DNA of 64,000 nucleotides from Siderastrea siderea (Eukaryota; Cnidaria; Anthozoa; Scleractinia; Rhizangiidae), in contig OZ034976.1 of assembly GCA_964030785.1 (NCBI GenBank), positions 1,674,001-1,738,000 of the forward strand, given 5' to 3'. The notes under the pieces are model-generated. The model was not told the DNA's origin, did not search any database, and was given only the letters and a program-made list of their open reading frames with translations. Each line of letters opens with the position of its first letter. Position 1 is the stretch's first letter. This document shows, piece by piece, positions 23,095-34,100 of the stretch. Made by a program: the position numbers and the translations under genes.

Positions 23095-24684
23095 ATGGAA
23101 ATTAGCATCTGGTTTCTTGCATTATACCTCCCGTTGGGACAATCTCCCTCCTCTGCTGAAAGAATCTGTCAAAACTTCAACTTTCTTATAGACAAGAACG
23201 TTGTTCCCAACCACGCCCTTGAAGGTCACGTGTTTAAAAACTCGACAGTGGGTAAAGTCACCCATTGTCACATGATGTGCAGAGATGATTGTCGCTGTAT
23301 CTCTATGAACTACATGGACAACAAACAGCGAGACAACTGTGAATTGAACGAGGTAAATAAAGAGATGAAACCAGCAGCACTGAAATACAAACCTGGAGCA
23401 AGTTATTATGATTTAGTGCGAGAGTTAACAAAGTTGAGGTGAGTGCTGGCAGTTTTTTTCTGGATTAAACTTGGATCAGCGGCAGACTAACCGTTAAGTT
23501 TGTTTTCAAATGAAATTCTTTCCTCGTGATAGTCTCCACAATCTTCGTCAATCAATAAAAAATGATTAAAGAGGAAAGAGAGAACAATATTTTGGTGTCT
23601 TGCAACAAATGTAGAATCCCACCAGCGAACTAACGTAATTCGTTTAAAAGAAATGAAAGTCTCCCCTTACTAAAGGAAGAAAGTTTCAGTCCTGTTAGAA
23701 CTCCACCCTACCCCCCCCCCCGTCCAAATTCATGCTATTCCAAAATTTTAACTCATTTAAAATACATCCGACGTCAAAATCTTAAAGAAAACCACGGGCA
23801 GGTAATATAATATGCTAGTAACCGACCAGAAATAACATTGATCTACAAAATATTTTTTGTCTATAAATGCCAGGGACGAAGCTTTGTTCAAGGACAAGAT
23901 CAATGTGTCAACAGGTGTTGCCGAGGCCAATCCATGTCTCCAGGGAGGGACCTGTGAGGAGATATGTGACCCCACCACTGTGAGGTTCAACTGTACTTGC
24001 CCTGCTGATTACACTGGTCAGCGGTGCGACAAAATAAAACATCCTCGGAGCTGCAAGGATCTAGCAACAAATGACGCCAAAATATCTGGAATGCACTTCC
24101 TGTACGATTCGCAAAACAACTTTTTTCCAGTCTACTGCGATTTTGATTCCGAAGCTGGTTATGTTTGGACGTTAATACAATCTTTCGCGCTCGTCAACAA
24201 CAACCAATTTACGACTTATAGGTTTGGTGATAACCTTCCTGTCAATGAAGATGATGGAGTCATAAACTGGAATGCTTATCGATTGTCTCTGTCCCGCATG
24301 CAGTCAATTGTTGACGCGTCAACTCACTTAAGAGCCACTTGCAACCTCCCGGTTGATGGTCTCGTGTACACCGACTACGCACGCGCAAAATTGGAAGGCC
24401 ATGATCTGTTTGGTCAGTGGTCAGCCAAATGCCGCGCATATGAGTATGTTAACATACGGGGAATTGAGTGCCAGGAATGCTCTGTGGGAACGTGGCAATT
24501 ATATGCGTGGCACATCAACAGCTATGAGAGTTCTTCAAGAGGCTGTCAGTTTGATGGCACAAATGGAGCTGCATCCCATGAACAGAACTTTGGTAGGTAC
24601 GATTACACAAACCCTGCATTTCGGTGCACAGCCAGTCAAGACTCATCTACTCAACACTGGATTGGAAGCAAGTTCTACGGTTAG
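23095..24684 (+). CDS. Secreted PAN/apple-EGF-fibrinogen-like protein
   Basis: Two coding exons are supported: 23095-23438 (donor AG|GTGAGT) and 23874-24684 (acceptor ATGCCAG|GG). They join in phase 2 to give 384 residues ending at TAG. An upstream 5' UTR exon is implied by the acceptor at 23060. Residues 1-21 (MEISIWFLALYLPLGQSPSS...) look like a signal peptide. Residues about 25-110 are a PAN/apple-like module with cysteines in HCHMMCRDDCRCISM and NCELN. Residues about 125-170 are an EGF-like module (PCLQGGTC, FNCTCPADYTGQRCD). The rest starts like a fibrinogen C domain (SCKDL...PVYCDFDSE) and continues with conserved cysteines. Cnidarian genomes carry many such secreted or surface proteins; ligand and function are unknown. 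A broken paralogous piece lies at 14.4 kb. Confidence 0.88.
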
Positions 24685-26705
24685 GGCTCTGCTCTACATG
24701 GTAAAAAAAAAGTTTTCTGTTATCTCTAACTTGAACGTTCTTAAAGAATACTTAAAGAACATTTTAACACTTAACAACGAAGATATTATTGGGTAAAACA
24801 TTGTAATATTTACACAATAATTATAGTAGTAGTAAGTAACCTATCCGTCTAACTAGACAATGGTGTGCGTCTGTTAAGTCACTCAGCTGAGTTGAGGTTG
24901 TCTTAGGTAACGTGGCTGTTGAGGTCGCCAATGTTGATGCTGATCTGAGCCGACAAGTGTTACAGACGTTTTTAGGTATTTTTCATATAATCAGCACAGC
25001 TAGTGGCGTCAAAGTAACAATCAAATTACTTGAGGCTGGTTAGTTAAGTTGGGGTCGAAGTTACAATCTTTTATTTACTGGTGTACACAAGTAAGCGCCT
25101 CCCAAACATTTAAGATATATCATTCAATTGGAAATAAGTTAGTGAAAGTGTGTCAAGCAGAGTACCCATTTAGTCACGTGCTCGTGCGTTGAACCTGGTC
25201 ACGTGGCTGTAGCGTCTGTGTGATACAAGATGCTGAGCCGAGACCTTAAACAACCACGATCGCAACGAAGGCGGCAATGTAAAACGTCAAAAAAAGTAAA
25301 GGTGTAAATACAGTGTTTAAGTTCAGTACGTAAAGAAAGTAAGAACCTTCACCTTCCTGTGTTTACCTGCACGTTCTCCACAAAACTTTGACTCTGTTCA
25401 TTTCACGTTGGAATTTTGTATCTGACAACTAAGAAGTGGACAAGAATGCCAAAACACGTTAAGAGTTCTGCTCGTTACACGTTTTGTTTAGCGACGTTCA
25501 CGTTGCCTTCGCCGTTGCCGCTGCTCATCGTGGTCCTGCATTTGAGAAATTAGAACTGAACCAGGTCTGGGCTCTGTCAACAAACTGCCCGGTTTTAAGA
25601 ATCCCGAAACACTTTCACTTCCTGTGAGCGCTCTAACTAACAAAATCTTTAATTACATTGAGCGAAATACGGTCTTAGTAAAAAACATTGTGTGGAGTTT
25701 TAATGCTATAGTACGATTTGGTGATACTTTGGATCAACAATTGCTCCCCTCATACAAAGTTCTTATATTTGTACGATTCATAACTTTTCAGCATCAAAAG
25801 CTAAGACATTCAAACGTTTAGTATACCATACTATAATGTGTTATTATCGGTTTCTTTCGAAACCGAGCTAACAAATGAAACTAATTTTTGTCAAAAACAT
25901 TAAAGAGGGCGAGCCACTTTTCCCATGAAAGCATTTTACACGCTTGGAACTAAAATGTTGGCTCACAAAACTACCGCCATTACATCTAAATATTTTCCCT
26001 TTTGTTACGGTATATTTTGGGTTTATTTTGCGAATCCGATTGTAATATTGTCACCCTCCTTACCGTATATAACTCCGTTACTGTTGTTCAAATTGAGGGA
26101 ATGAATTATGGCTCTGACTAGAGAGTGTTTGAGCGATTTGTCCCTCTTATAAGCGACAGTATTAGTGCAAGAGAAAGTTTTATTTCTCAGTTTTCAGTGC
26201 GAGTACGGCCATAGTGTTCGTCTAGATAAGAAGAATGCTTATCAAAATAGCAAGACCGGTTTCGGAAATCTGAGTGGTTTCCTTCTTCAGTTGCTTTGGT
26301 GCTCAAGTGAGTGTGAGCTGGTGTGGCCAAGCGATCACAGAGTTGCTGTTTATATAGTTCAGCGTGCACGTCATGTTAATTGAGTGACCAATTAAAAGCA
26401 AGAGAATTTTGATCCGTTACGCGTTTTTTTGGCGTGGTTTTATTGTTTGCAAAGAACAATAGACGCCAATGCGTATACAACTGCGGATCAACCAGCAAAA
26501 TGCTTAGTGATGGTCAAAGTGTGTAATTCATTATACATGCAATAATCGATTCACACATGCGCAATGCCCTATGCAAATTACCGCGTAAGACTAGGAACGA
26601 CCTGCTATCTTAGCAACCGAACGCGGACCTTTCAAAACAAGCGTCCAGTTTTCCCGATCGCACAAAACCCGTTTTGACGCGAACGAGTGAACTTGCACTT
26701 AAACG
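24685..26705. other. Intergenic region
   Basis: No further exons are supported. It should contain the 3' UTR of the PAN gene and the promoter of the Tudor-like gene. The frame at 26165-26383 includes GACCGGTTTCGGAAATC...TTCTTCAG, which resembles element-derived sequence more than a gene; this is uncertain. Confidence 0.4.
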
Positions 26706-29700
26706 ATGGAGAAGTTTTTGAAAGACAGCAAGGCTGAAGCCCTTGATGAAGATGGCGTTTGGTGCGCTTGCACTGTTGTAAGCAAGGAAAGCGAAGCGGT
26801 CGCAGTCACGTTTGACGGCTGGGGCGAAGAATGGAATCGCCGTATAGACGATCCACGGGAGATCAGAGAAGTTTCGGTCGTCCCTAGTGCCCGAAGAAAG
26901 CCGATCGCGACAAACTTTTCAAGAAAGGTAAGATCGAACACTTTGTTTACCTTTTGACTTTTATTTATAGCAGTTTACATCCTCTTTCAATCGACTAGAG
27001 GCTACACGTCCGATCGACGATCTATTGAAATTGAAAGCCAGCTGATTACTAGTCTCCTTCGCAGCCGCTCGGGCCGGAGTCACGCAACGCTCCCCGTCCC
27101 CACGCGGCTGCTTCAAACCGACATACATTCCTTTCCCATTGTTTGCGATATTTTTACTTGGACCAATCAGCATCTTGCTATTGTATACGCTGCACCAATC
27201 ACAGCATAGCTTGGCGTCTTGATGTTTTCTTTCGCGGGAAAAACCCTTAAGGCTGGTTCACACTTGTGACATAAGCATAAGCATAAACGTAAGCATAAGC
27301 ATAAGAAGGCGTAAGTGTGAACCGTGGTGACATAAGCATAAGCACAAGCATAAGAAAAAGGAAACTTCTCCTTTTTCTTATGCTTATGCTTATGTTTATG
27401 TCGCGTGATCGCAAGTGTGAACCGGGACAACATAGGCATAAGCAGAAGCATAAAGAAACAGCAGTATTTGATGTCAGCTGAAATTCAAGCGAAAACAGTT
27501 CCCAATCCTGCTCTGATTAGCTGTTTCAAACTGGCGTCTTCTTCTTTAAACACGCTGTATTATAATGAGAAACTGGCTAAGGCCGGCCGTATTAACTACC
27601 TGAACTACCTGAAATAAAATTCTCGGTCCACCAGTCGCATTTCAAGTACAAGATTGTGATAATCTTCTTGTTGTTTTCTCTTCGTGAAGATTTCTCTTAT
27701 CCAACAGGACCGCCATCTTTTTTCAGGTTGTCTTTCTTTCCGCCGTCGACGATTACGGCCAGTAACATCAAAAGGAGCGCTTCTTCGTTTTCTTCTTCGT
27801 CCACCATTTTGAAATTACAACTCGTCTCATTCCCCCAGGATTATAAATCTGAAGCCCAACGCGCCTGCGTATGTCGCTTTCTTATGCTTATGTCATAAGT
27901 GTGAACATTCTTATGCTTATGCTTATGTTTATGCTTATGCTTATGTGACAAGTGTGAACCAGCCTTTAGCGGCTTGCGACGTGTTATGGAAGGAACTACA
28001 AAGAAAATCGCGGAAAGCACTAAGTGTTGTATTTGTTCATTCGTTTCTCTAAGTAAAAATAAGGTTTATATATTTGAAAAACGTCCGCTGATTTAGCTGG
28101 GATCATTCGATTGTCGCTGGAAATCGACGTAAATAAATACTCTGAGGACAACAAATTGTTTGTTTGTCGAGAGTGTTTTCAGCAGTTGACGAAGAACGAA
28201 AGGGCAGCGAAGAAACTTCAAGAAATCAAACAAGAACTATCTCAGTACCTGTATAAATAGAGAGCAGCTGAGAGAAAAGAGACTCGCAAGGGAAGAACGA
28301 TCCAGAGACGAACAACATTGGAGATGTGCCAGTTAGTGCCTCCGTGTTCTCTGAAACTTCACATGTTGTTTTCGATCCTGCCGGTTGTATTTCTTGAATG
28401 AACAGAATTTCCAAGCATCGCTCTGCGACGTTCGATTTTGATCCATACTTCTGGGGAGCCAAAGACCACAGAAACCTTTCCCTTTTCAATCAATGTCGCC
28501 TTCTTTACAGTACAAGATCTAATGCTCGCCGCCGTTACTTCTTCTCTTCTCAAATACGCCACTTGATCGTCCACTAGACTAAGCAGTTGCAATGGAGACA
28601 CAACAACACAGGTGTGGCTTTGTTGTTTTTCTATATGGTCAATGACTAAAGGCAAAGCTTTAATATCAGAGATTTTCCTAAGCCAGTCGGCAAATTACAG
28701 CCATGCTCCGTCAGGCGTGAACAGGATTTTTGAAAATTTGAACGGAGTTTTCAAGTTAACGCGTCGGTTTTGTAATTTTTCCCGAGATTCGGAATTCCCG
28801 TGAGAATTTTACCACATTTACGGAAAGAAAGAGCTACAAAATATCATTTCATTTGAAATGTTACATATCCGAACAATATTAGATTTCTTACTAGTATGCG
28901 TGTAGCGGTTATTTTTCCGTTAACTCGTGACTTTCAAAGTGTTTTCCAGAGGGATCTTCAACGTTTCATTCAAATCTCGGACGTTACAAAGAAACACTCA
29001 AATGTTCACTCTAGTCTTGTGGATTACTGTTCACACGTGACGAAGCACGGTGTAATGAAAATACCTTTCTCCCTTCAATTAACTTCGATATCGCTAACTT
29101 CTGATGCGAATTTAAAGCCGGTGTACTGAATTTTTTTTTTGCTACAAGATTGAACGCCAGCCTTCACGATTCGCCATTTGCTACTTAAAGAGCTCAGTCA
29201 CTTAGCGAATAAAAGGAGCCAGGTGATTGGTGGACATTTCTGGTGCGAAGCAAGAAATGAAAGCCGCACTGTGATTGGTTTGTTCCGAGAAAGGAATGTA
29301 TGTCGGTTTGAAGCAGCCGCGTGGGACGGGGAGCGTTGCGTGACTCCGACCCGAGCGGCCCAATACTGAGGAAATCCTAGCGTCATATTCCATCTAACTT
29401 GATCGTTTCTTAAGTTGTTTTACGAAAAAGTTGTTGGGGTACGGTAATTTGCTGTGTCCAGTGTATCTTAGAAGTAGGTTCCAGTCCTTCTGCGGCTTTG
29501 TAAAAGATTTTATTTTTGTAAGGTTTTCCTTTTTCGCTATATAATATTACAGTTGCATTTCTCACAGCGATTTCAAGCTAATCTGTTTTATGAAAATTAT
29601 GTTTAGAATCCGCAAATCACCAAGGTCATCCGTGATGACAAGCTATGGATGGGGGACCACGAAGCTCTAGCCGGCTGGAGGTGGACCCTATCAAGGACCT

Positions 29701-29758
29701 GATCACTGTCCTGCTGCCAGACAATGTTAAAGTGCAAGGCACTTTCCCACTGATGTAA
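26706..29758 (+). CDS. Small Tudor/chromo-like domain protein, frameshifted exon 2
   Basis: Exon 1 is 26706-26927 (74 codons, donor AAAG|GTAAGA). Exon 2 begins at 29607 after GTTTAG and joins in phase 0. Residues about 8-55 (AEALDEDGVWCACTVVSKES...VTFDGWGEEWNRRIDDP) have the pattern of a Tudor/MBT/chromo-barrel reader: W for the barrel, then FDGW..EW...I. Such domains bind methylated lysine or arginine; no specific family is assigned. Exon 2 reads NPQITKVIRDDKLWMG. In the present frame it soon stops at 29702, whereas the +2 frame continues sensibly (SRLEVDPIKDLITVLLPDNV) to TAA at 29758. The switch lies at a five-G run (29651-29655), so one missing G explains it, either as a real mutation or as a homopolymer error. 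The single 2.7-kb intron is filled by nested inverted-repeat elements. Confidence 0.65.
27250..27965. mobile_element. GCATAA-armed MITE with TTA target duplication
   Basis: The termini are AGGCTGGTTCACACTTGTGA at 27250 and, reversed, AGGCTGGTTCACACTTGTCA at 27965, flanked by TTA (27247-27249 and 27966-27968). The arms continue as runs of the hexamer GCATAA (left) and TTATGC (right). A second, internal pair of the same motifs around 27336-27423 makes a nested hairpin with AGAAAAAGGAAACTTCTCCTTTTTCT at its tip. No transposase. The open frame at 27167-27451 on the minus strand is only the hexamer array read as HKHKHK and is discarded. Confidence 0.85.
27986..28260 (+). pseudogene. Zinc-finger N-terminal fragment of a transposon protein
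   Basis: An ATG at 27986 gives MEGTTKKIAESTKCCICSFV. After a frameshift near 28095 the frame reads LAGIIRLSLEIDVNKYSEDN, KLFVCRECFQQLTKNERAAK, KLQEIKQELSQYLYK and a stop. Two C-x2-C pairs, CCIC and CREC, are spaced as in N-terminal zinc-binding modules of several DNA transposon proteins; the Academ-like protein at 57.4 kb also begins with CCIC. No catalytic region follows. It is probably the remnant of the gene once carried by the surrounding inverted-repeat element. Confidence 0.55.
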
Positions 29759-30787
29759 ATATGTAAATATTAAACAGGCACATAATTGTAAAATTATATA
29801 AGTAATTAGTTTTTATGACTTGTAGCTCAAATTAATTTTTCTCTCTAGTAGTAATTTTGATCATAATAAGTAAAATAAGTAGAAACAAAGTACAATTTTT
29901 TTAATAAGAACGAGGCTGAGCTTAGGCTGAACCGGAACTGAATGTTCTTATTTTTTTGGCGATTTGAGCCTCAGACATTCTTAACAATGTTCTTAAGATT
30001 AATTGAACAGCATTTCATAAATCATAGCTCTGAATGAAAGAAAGAACAAATAGGTCATAGCTCTACCAATTTCTTAAAAGTTATACGTGTTTTCTTGTTT
30101 GCAACATCACAAAAATGCTAGCATTTGGGGCTCAAAAAGGCGGTAACTTACTCTGAGCAAATTATTACACTTAATTTTATTTCCACGTAACTTATTCTAC
30201 AAATATGAAGACAAGATAAAGACGTTCTTAACAAAATCTCAGCCTGGGTATGTTCTTGGCATGTTCTTAAAATTTTGGCCAATTCCAGCCTCGACGTTCT
30301 TATAAAAAAGTTTCTTCTAAAAAAAAAAAAGAGTGTAATTAGTGCAGTTTTCAGTTGAATGCTCTGGTTTTGTTTTCCTGTACTTAATGAATTGGTTCAT
30401 GTCACTTTCCAAATCTGTAGTTCTTATTGCATCATTATGTTGTTTGCATCAGTTGCAACTGGCCAGACTGGTTGCATATCTTTAATTTGAAAACTTCACT
30501 ACTCACAAAGTAATTCATTCTGTAATTATACAATTTGTAATTAGTTAGTAACTCTTGCTACAAAACCTGTGTTCTTACCCTTTATCGATTACAACCTAGA
30601 AACCACTCGCAGTATGAATAATTCGAGCATTAGTACCCTTAGTAACTGAACTAGGAAATTGATCAAGTTCTTCGAAAAAATATTGACCCCTTGAAAATTC
30701 ACGGAAAATGAAACACAAAAAGGCTATCTGTATTAACTGCTTCTGGATCATTGTGTTCGTTTTAAACCTCATAATGAATCGACAAGT
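29759..30787. other. Intergenic, convergent gene ends
   Basis: This spacer lies between the end of the plus-strand Tudor-like gene and the end of the minus-strand DUF4470-MYND gene, so both 3' UTRs probably fall here. AATAAA-like signals are common because of the AT content, and I cannot pick one. A copy-like pair ACGTTCTTA...TTCTTAACAA recurs at 29930-30000 and 30220-30310. No other gene is seen. Confidence 0.45.
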
Positions 30788-31182
30788 TTATTTCTTTGCT
30801 CTTGTAAAGCCGAGCGGTACTTTGTTTCTGGTTTTCTGAGTGCTAGTTTGACAATCGGACTTATGGTTTTTCCAATCTTGCGCCTGACATTCTTTACCAC
30901 AATAAAACACCTTTTTACAGCCTAAACATCTTTTCAAATCCGCTGTCTTTGAGTGACAAAAGGTACATTCTGGCTCCTTGAGAGGAGGTGCCCACTGAGG
31001 AGGACCGGACGCAGATGTGCGATTCTGCTCTGTAAAGAAGGAAGCCATTTGTTGTCGTAACAAGCCTGCCAAGAACTCGTAATCAGAGAAGCCATCTGAA
31101 CGAAACTCTTGTTCAGTTGGTCTAGCCTCTGGAGAAAAATACTGGTTGGAGGGAAAGTCCGTTCTGAACCCTTTCATTGTTT
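30788..31182 (-). CDS. Last exon of the DUF4470-MYND gene (MYND finger)
   Basis: The acceptor TTTACGTTACAG precedes 31182 and the exon ends at a stop at 30788. It begins TMKGFRTDFPSNQYFSPEAR and ends with a classic MYND finger: C-x2-C (ECTFC), C-x2-C (CLGCKK), YC...C (FYCGKECQAQDW) and HKSDC, followed by a short basic tail. The position at the very C terminus, after a DUF4470 gene in the same orientation, is why I attach it to that gene. The incoming phase (1) does not match the preceding candidate exon (33168-33079, outgoing 0), so one link is missing. If the link were wrong, this would be the end of a separate MYND gene. Confidence 0.8.
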
Positions 31183-34100
31183 CTGTAACGTAAAGTAGCA
31201 ATAAAATTGGTTTGGAAACTCTACATCCCAAGGGATCCTTTTGATACCAAGGGGGTCACCAGGGTTGTCCACAACTTTTCAAGCAGCTGGCAAAAATTTC
31301 TAAGTAGCCGGATAGTGATTATCGAGCACCGATGGCGATTCCTTCTAGGGGGTCTGGGGGCGTGCCCCCCCCCCCCCCCCCAGGAAATTTTTACATCTTA
31401 AGTCCCCAGAAACGGAATTTCGTTGATTCTGAGCACAAATTTCCAATCATGTCAGTTCCAAAAGTAATCGTATCTTTTCAATTTTATTTGTATAAACTCT
31501 GCCTTCAGTGGTTTTCTCAGAGCTCGAGACTACCTTTTCAGCTTAGTAGCCAACTGGCTAGTGAGAGGTTTGACTTCACTAGCCAAAAAAAATTTTCAAT
31601 AGCCAGACTTTTTTGCATAATCTCATACTGTGTTCAATATGTCTAATTTTTAGCCGAGTTAAGTACTGTAAACATGCCTCTATGTAATCTCAAGAGTGAA
31701 GAACTTGTTGACTATTCTTTCCAACTGTTAAAGATCCTCGCAGGCAGAATACAAAGTACTATGTGCCTTCAGGGCAAATTCCCAGGCGCGATGTAGTTCA
31801 CGCCTCTCTTTTCTGTTTCGGTCAGATTATGACGAATAACTCGAACAGTTAACCTTATTTGAGCATGTCATTGTACGGAGAAACATTGGGAAGACAAAGG
31901 TACGGAGAAACGTTGAGAAGTCATATCAAACACGTTGGTTGGAAATGCTCTACAGTAGGGAGAAATGCTGCCAACGTACCAAGATACAGAGACTAACAAA
32001 ATATGCAACTACTAACTTCGGAGAAACGTTATCAGACAAAACGGAAGAACGCCGAACGGACAGACTGAACTAATACAGTGGGACAATAACTTATGAAGAA
32101 ATGTAAATGAGACAACTAAAATCGCACAAATGTAATAACCATACTAACGTACAGAGAAACGCTAAGCAGTGTTGACTTATCGTACGAATGTACTAACACA
32201 CTGAAAACCTTAGGAAGTGCAGAACATTGTCGTGCGAACGAGCTAACGTACAAAGAAACGTTGAGAAGGCTAGACTAATAAATCGACGAACCTACCTACG
32301 TACGGAGAAACGTTGTGAAGACGTTACATAGAGAGAAATGCTGGGAAGAGGAACTATTGTATGAACGTAGCAATTAATGTAAAAAAGGTTGATAACAGAA
32401 GTTTTAAGAATTCTGTGAATCTACTAACGTGTAGACAAGTATCATATGAACTCACTACTGAACCTTTCAAGGAAACGTATGGTGAAACGTTCTGAAGACG
32501 GCTAATTTCGTTCGAACGTAGAAATGACGGAGAAAACGTTGCCATCTGAGACGAGAATTAGTAGGGAAATTAACGTTGAGAGGACAAAACAAGTATCATG
32601 CGAACATTAGGATATCCTTCTACAGAATAAGTTTTAAAATTCTGCTCACTCAATTTGCTTTTGGGATCCAATCATCAGAAGCAGTATTTAGTTTGGTTTC
32701 CATGCGGTGCTTTAGTGCTTTGAAATTTTCATTAGCCAAAATGGCTAGTGAAAGCGCACGACTTACTAGCCAAAACGGAGTTTCTACTAGTCTGCGGACT
32801 AGTTGGCTACCGTTAGTCTCGAGCCCTGAATTTCTACATGTAATTTCCAGAGCTCAATGTAGTGAACTAATAATCGTGTATCTCTGTGCCAACCAGATTG
32901 TTTTTAAGTCAATAAATTGCAATGAGAAATAAGTTTTTTGTGACACTGCTTTCAGTTAAAATATTATAAAATTATATTGAAGCAGTATTAACATATAAGA
33001 GTGACTGAAAACAACAAGATGGAGAACAACTTAGCTAAAAAGAGCAGTTTCCGTAGCCGGAAACTCGCTATAACTTACCAAAGTATTCAAGATCGCATTC
33101 TCTCGGAAACAACGGGGACAAAAAGGAGTTTTTCCATACACCAGACTCACTTGACTGAGCAACTCTAGCTGCATTCGTGTAAAGCAGTTTACGTAACAAG
33201 CTTTTCTCCTGTTGAAATAAGTTTAAATCACGATACCAAACTGCAGCTATTAAAAACTTTGTATGTTATAGGGAAACTCCTGCTCAATCGGGCCGAAGGT
33301 CACCACTGTACTCTTTAGAAAGGTTGATAATATACTCAGTTTCACCAGTTTACGTAAACTCGCGTTGTATTGATCGATCAAACCACACGGATTCTGCAGT
33401 GCAGAATTTACCTTAACTATGTGTTATTTCTTTAAGAGCTCCGCTGACTGTTCTATCCAATATCTTATATCGTTCTTTCCCCACGCAGTCCAACAATCAA
33501 TATTGTCACCTTTGACCAAGCTATTTCCGTGGTCATATTAAACCATTTAAAATGTCCATATTTCTTTCTTGTCACATAATAAGTCAGTAAGCCTTGTACT
33601 CAGGCTATAGTTAGTAGACCAGTCGGTTGGTTTGTAGGACGGTTAGTCAGCCAGTAAATCACAATAAGCCATTTGTAATGACTTATTGGCTCAGTCAGTT
33701 GGTCAGTCCGCCAGTCGGTCAGTGCGACAGTCAGTCATTCACGCCTCAGTCGGACGTAAGCAATTATAATCTGTTAGTCGGTACGTCAGTCGGCCAATCC
33801 GTCAGTAAAACGTTTCACTAGCCAACCGGTCGGTCCCTCAGTCATCAGTCCGTCAACCGATCAGACGGTCAGTCAGGCAGTCCGTCGGTCACTCATTCAG
33901 TCAGTCAGTCAGTCAGTCAGTCAGTCAGTCAGTCAGTCAGTCAGTCAGTCAGTCAGTCAGTCAGTCAGTCAGTCAGTCAGTCAGTCGTTAATAGACATTG
34001 ATTCGATCATTAATTCAGCCAACGATTCAAAATCTGCAAGTGTAGTAACCATCTGAAAAGAGAATCTAATTGATAATAATTATGCATTAAAATACTAAAT

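Larger units (their letters stand above)
27050..29391. mobile_element. Long inverted-repeat element in the intron
   Basis: The left terminus (about 27051-27150) contains CCGCTCGGGCCGGAGTCACG, AACGCTCCCCGTCC and GGCTGCTTCAAACCGACATA. The same blocks appear reverse-complemented at about 29290-29391. Arms are about 100 bp with roughly 90 percent identity by eye, and CCAATCA/TGATTGG motifs lie just inside both. The interior includes a broken zinc-finger-like gene fragment (27986-28260) and a nested 716-bp MITE (27250-27965). Superfamily is not assigned because no catalytic domain is recognisable. Confidence 0.7.

Noticed and set aside
27167..27451. Minus-strand frame rich in HKHKHK and CLCLRLCLCL
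   Set aside because: It is the GCATAA hexamer array of the MITE.
33627..33821. Plus-strand frame MVCRTVSQPVNHNKPF...
   Set aside because: It is translated degenerate CAGT microsatellite flank.
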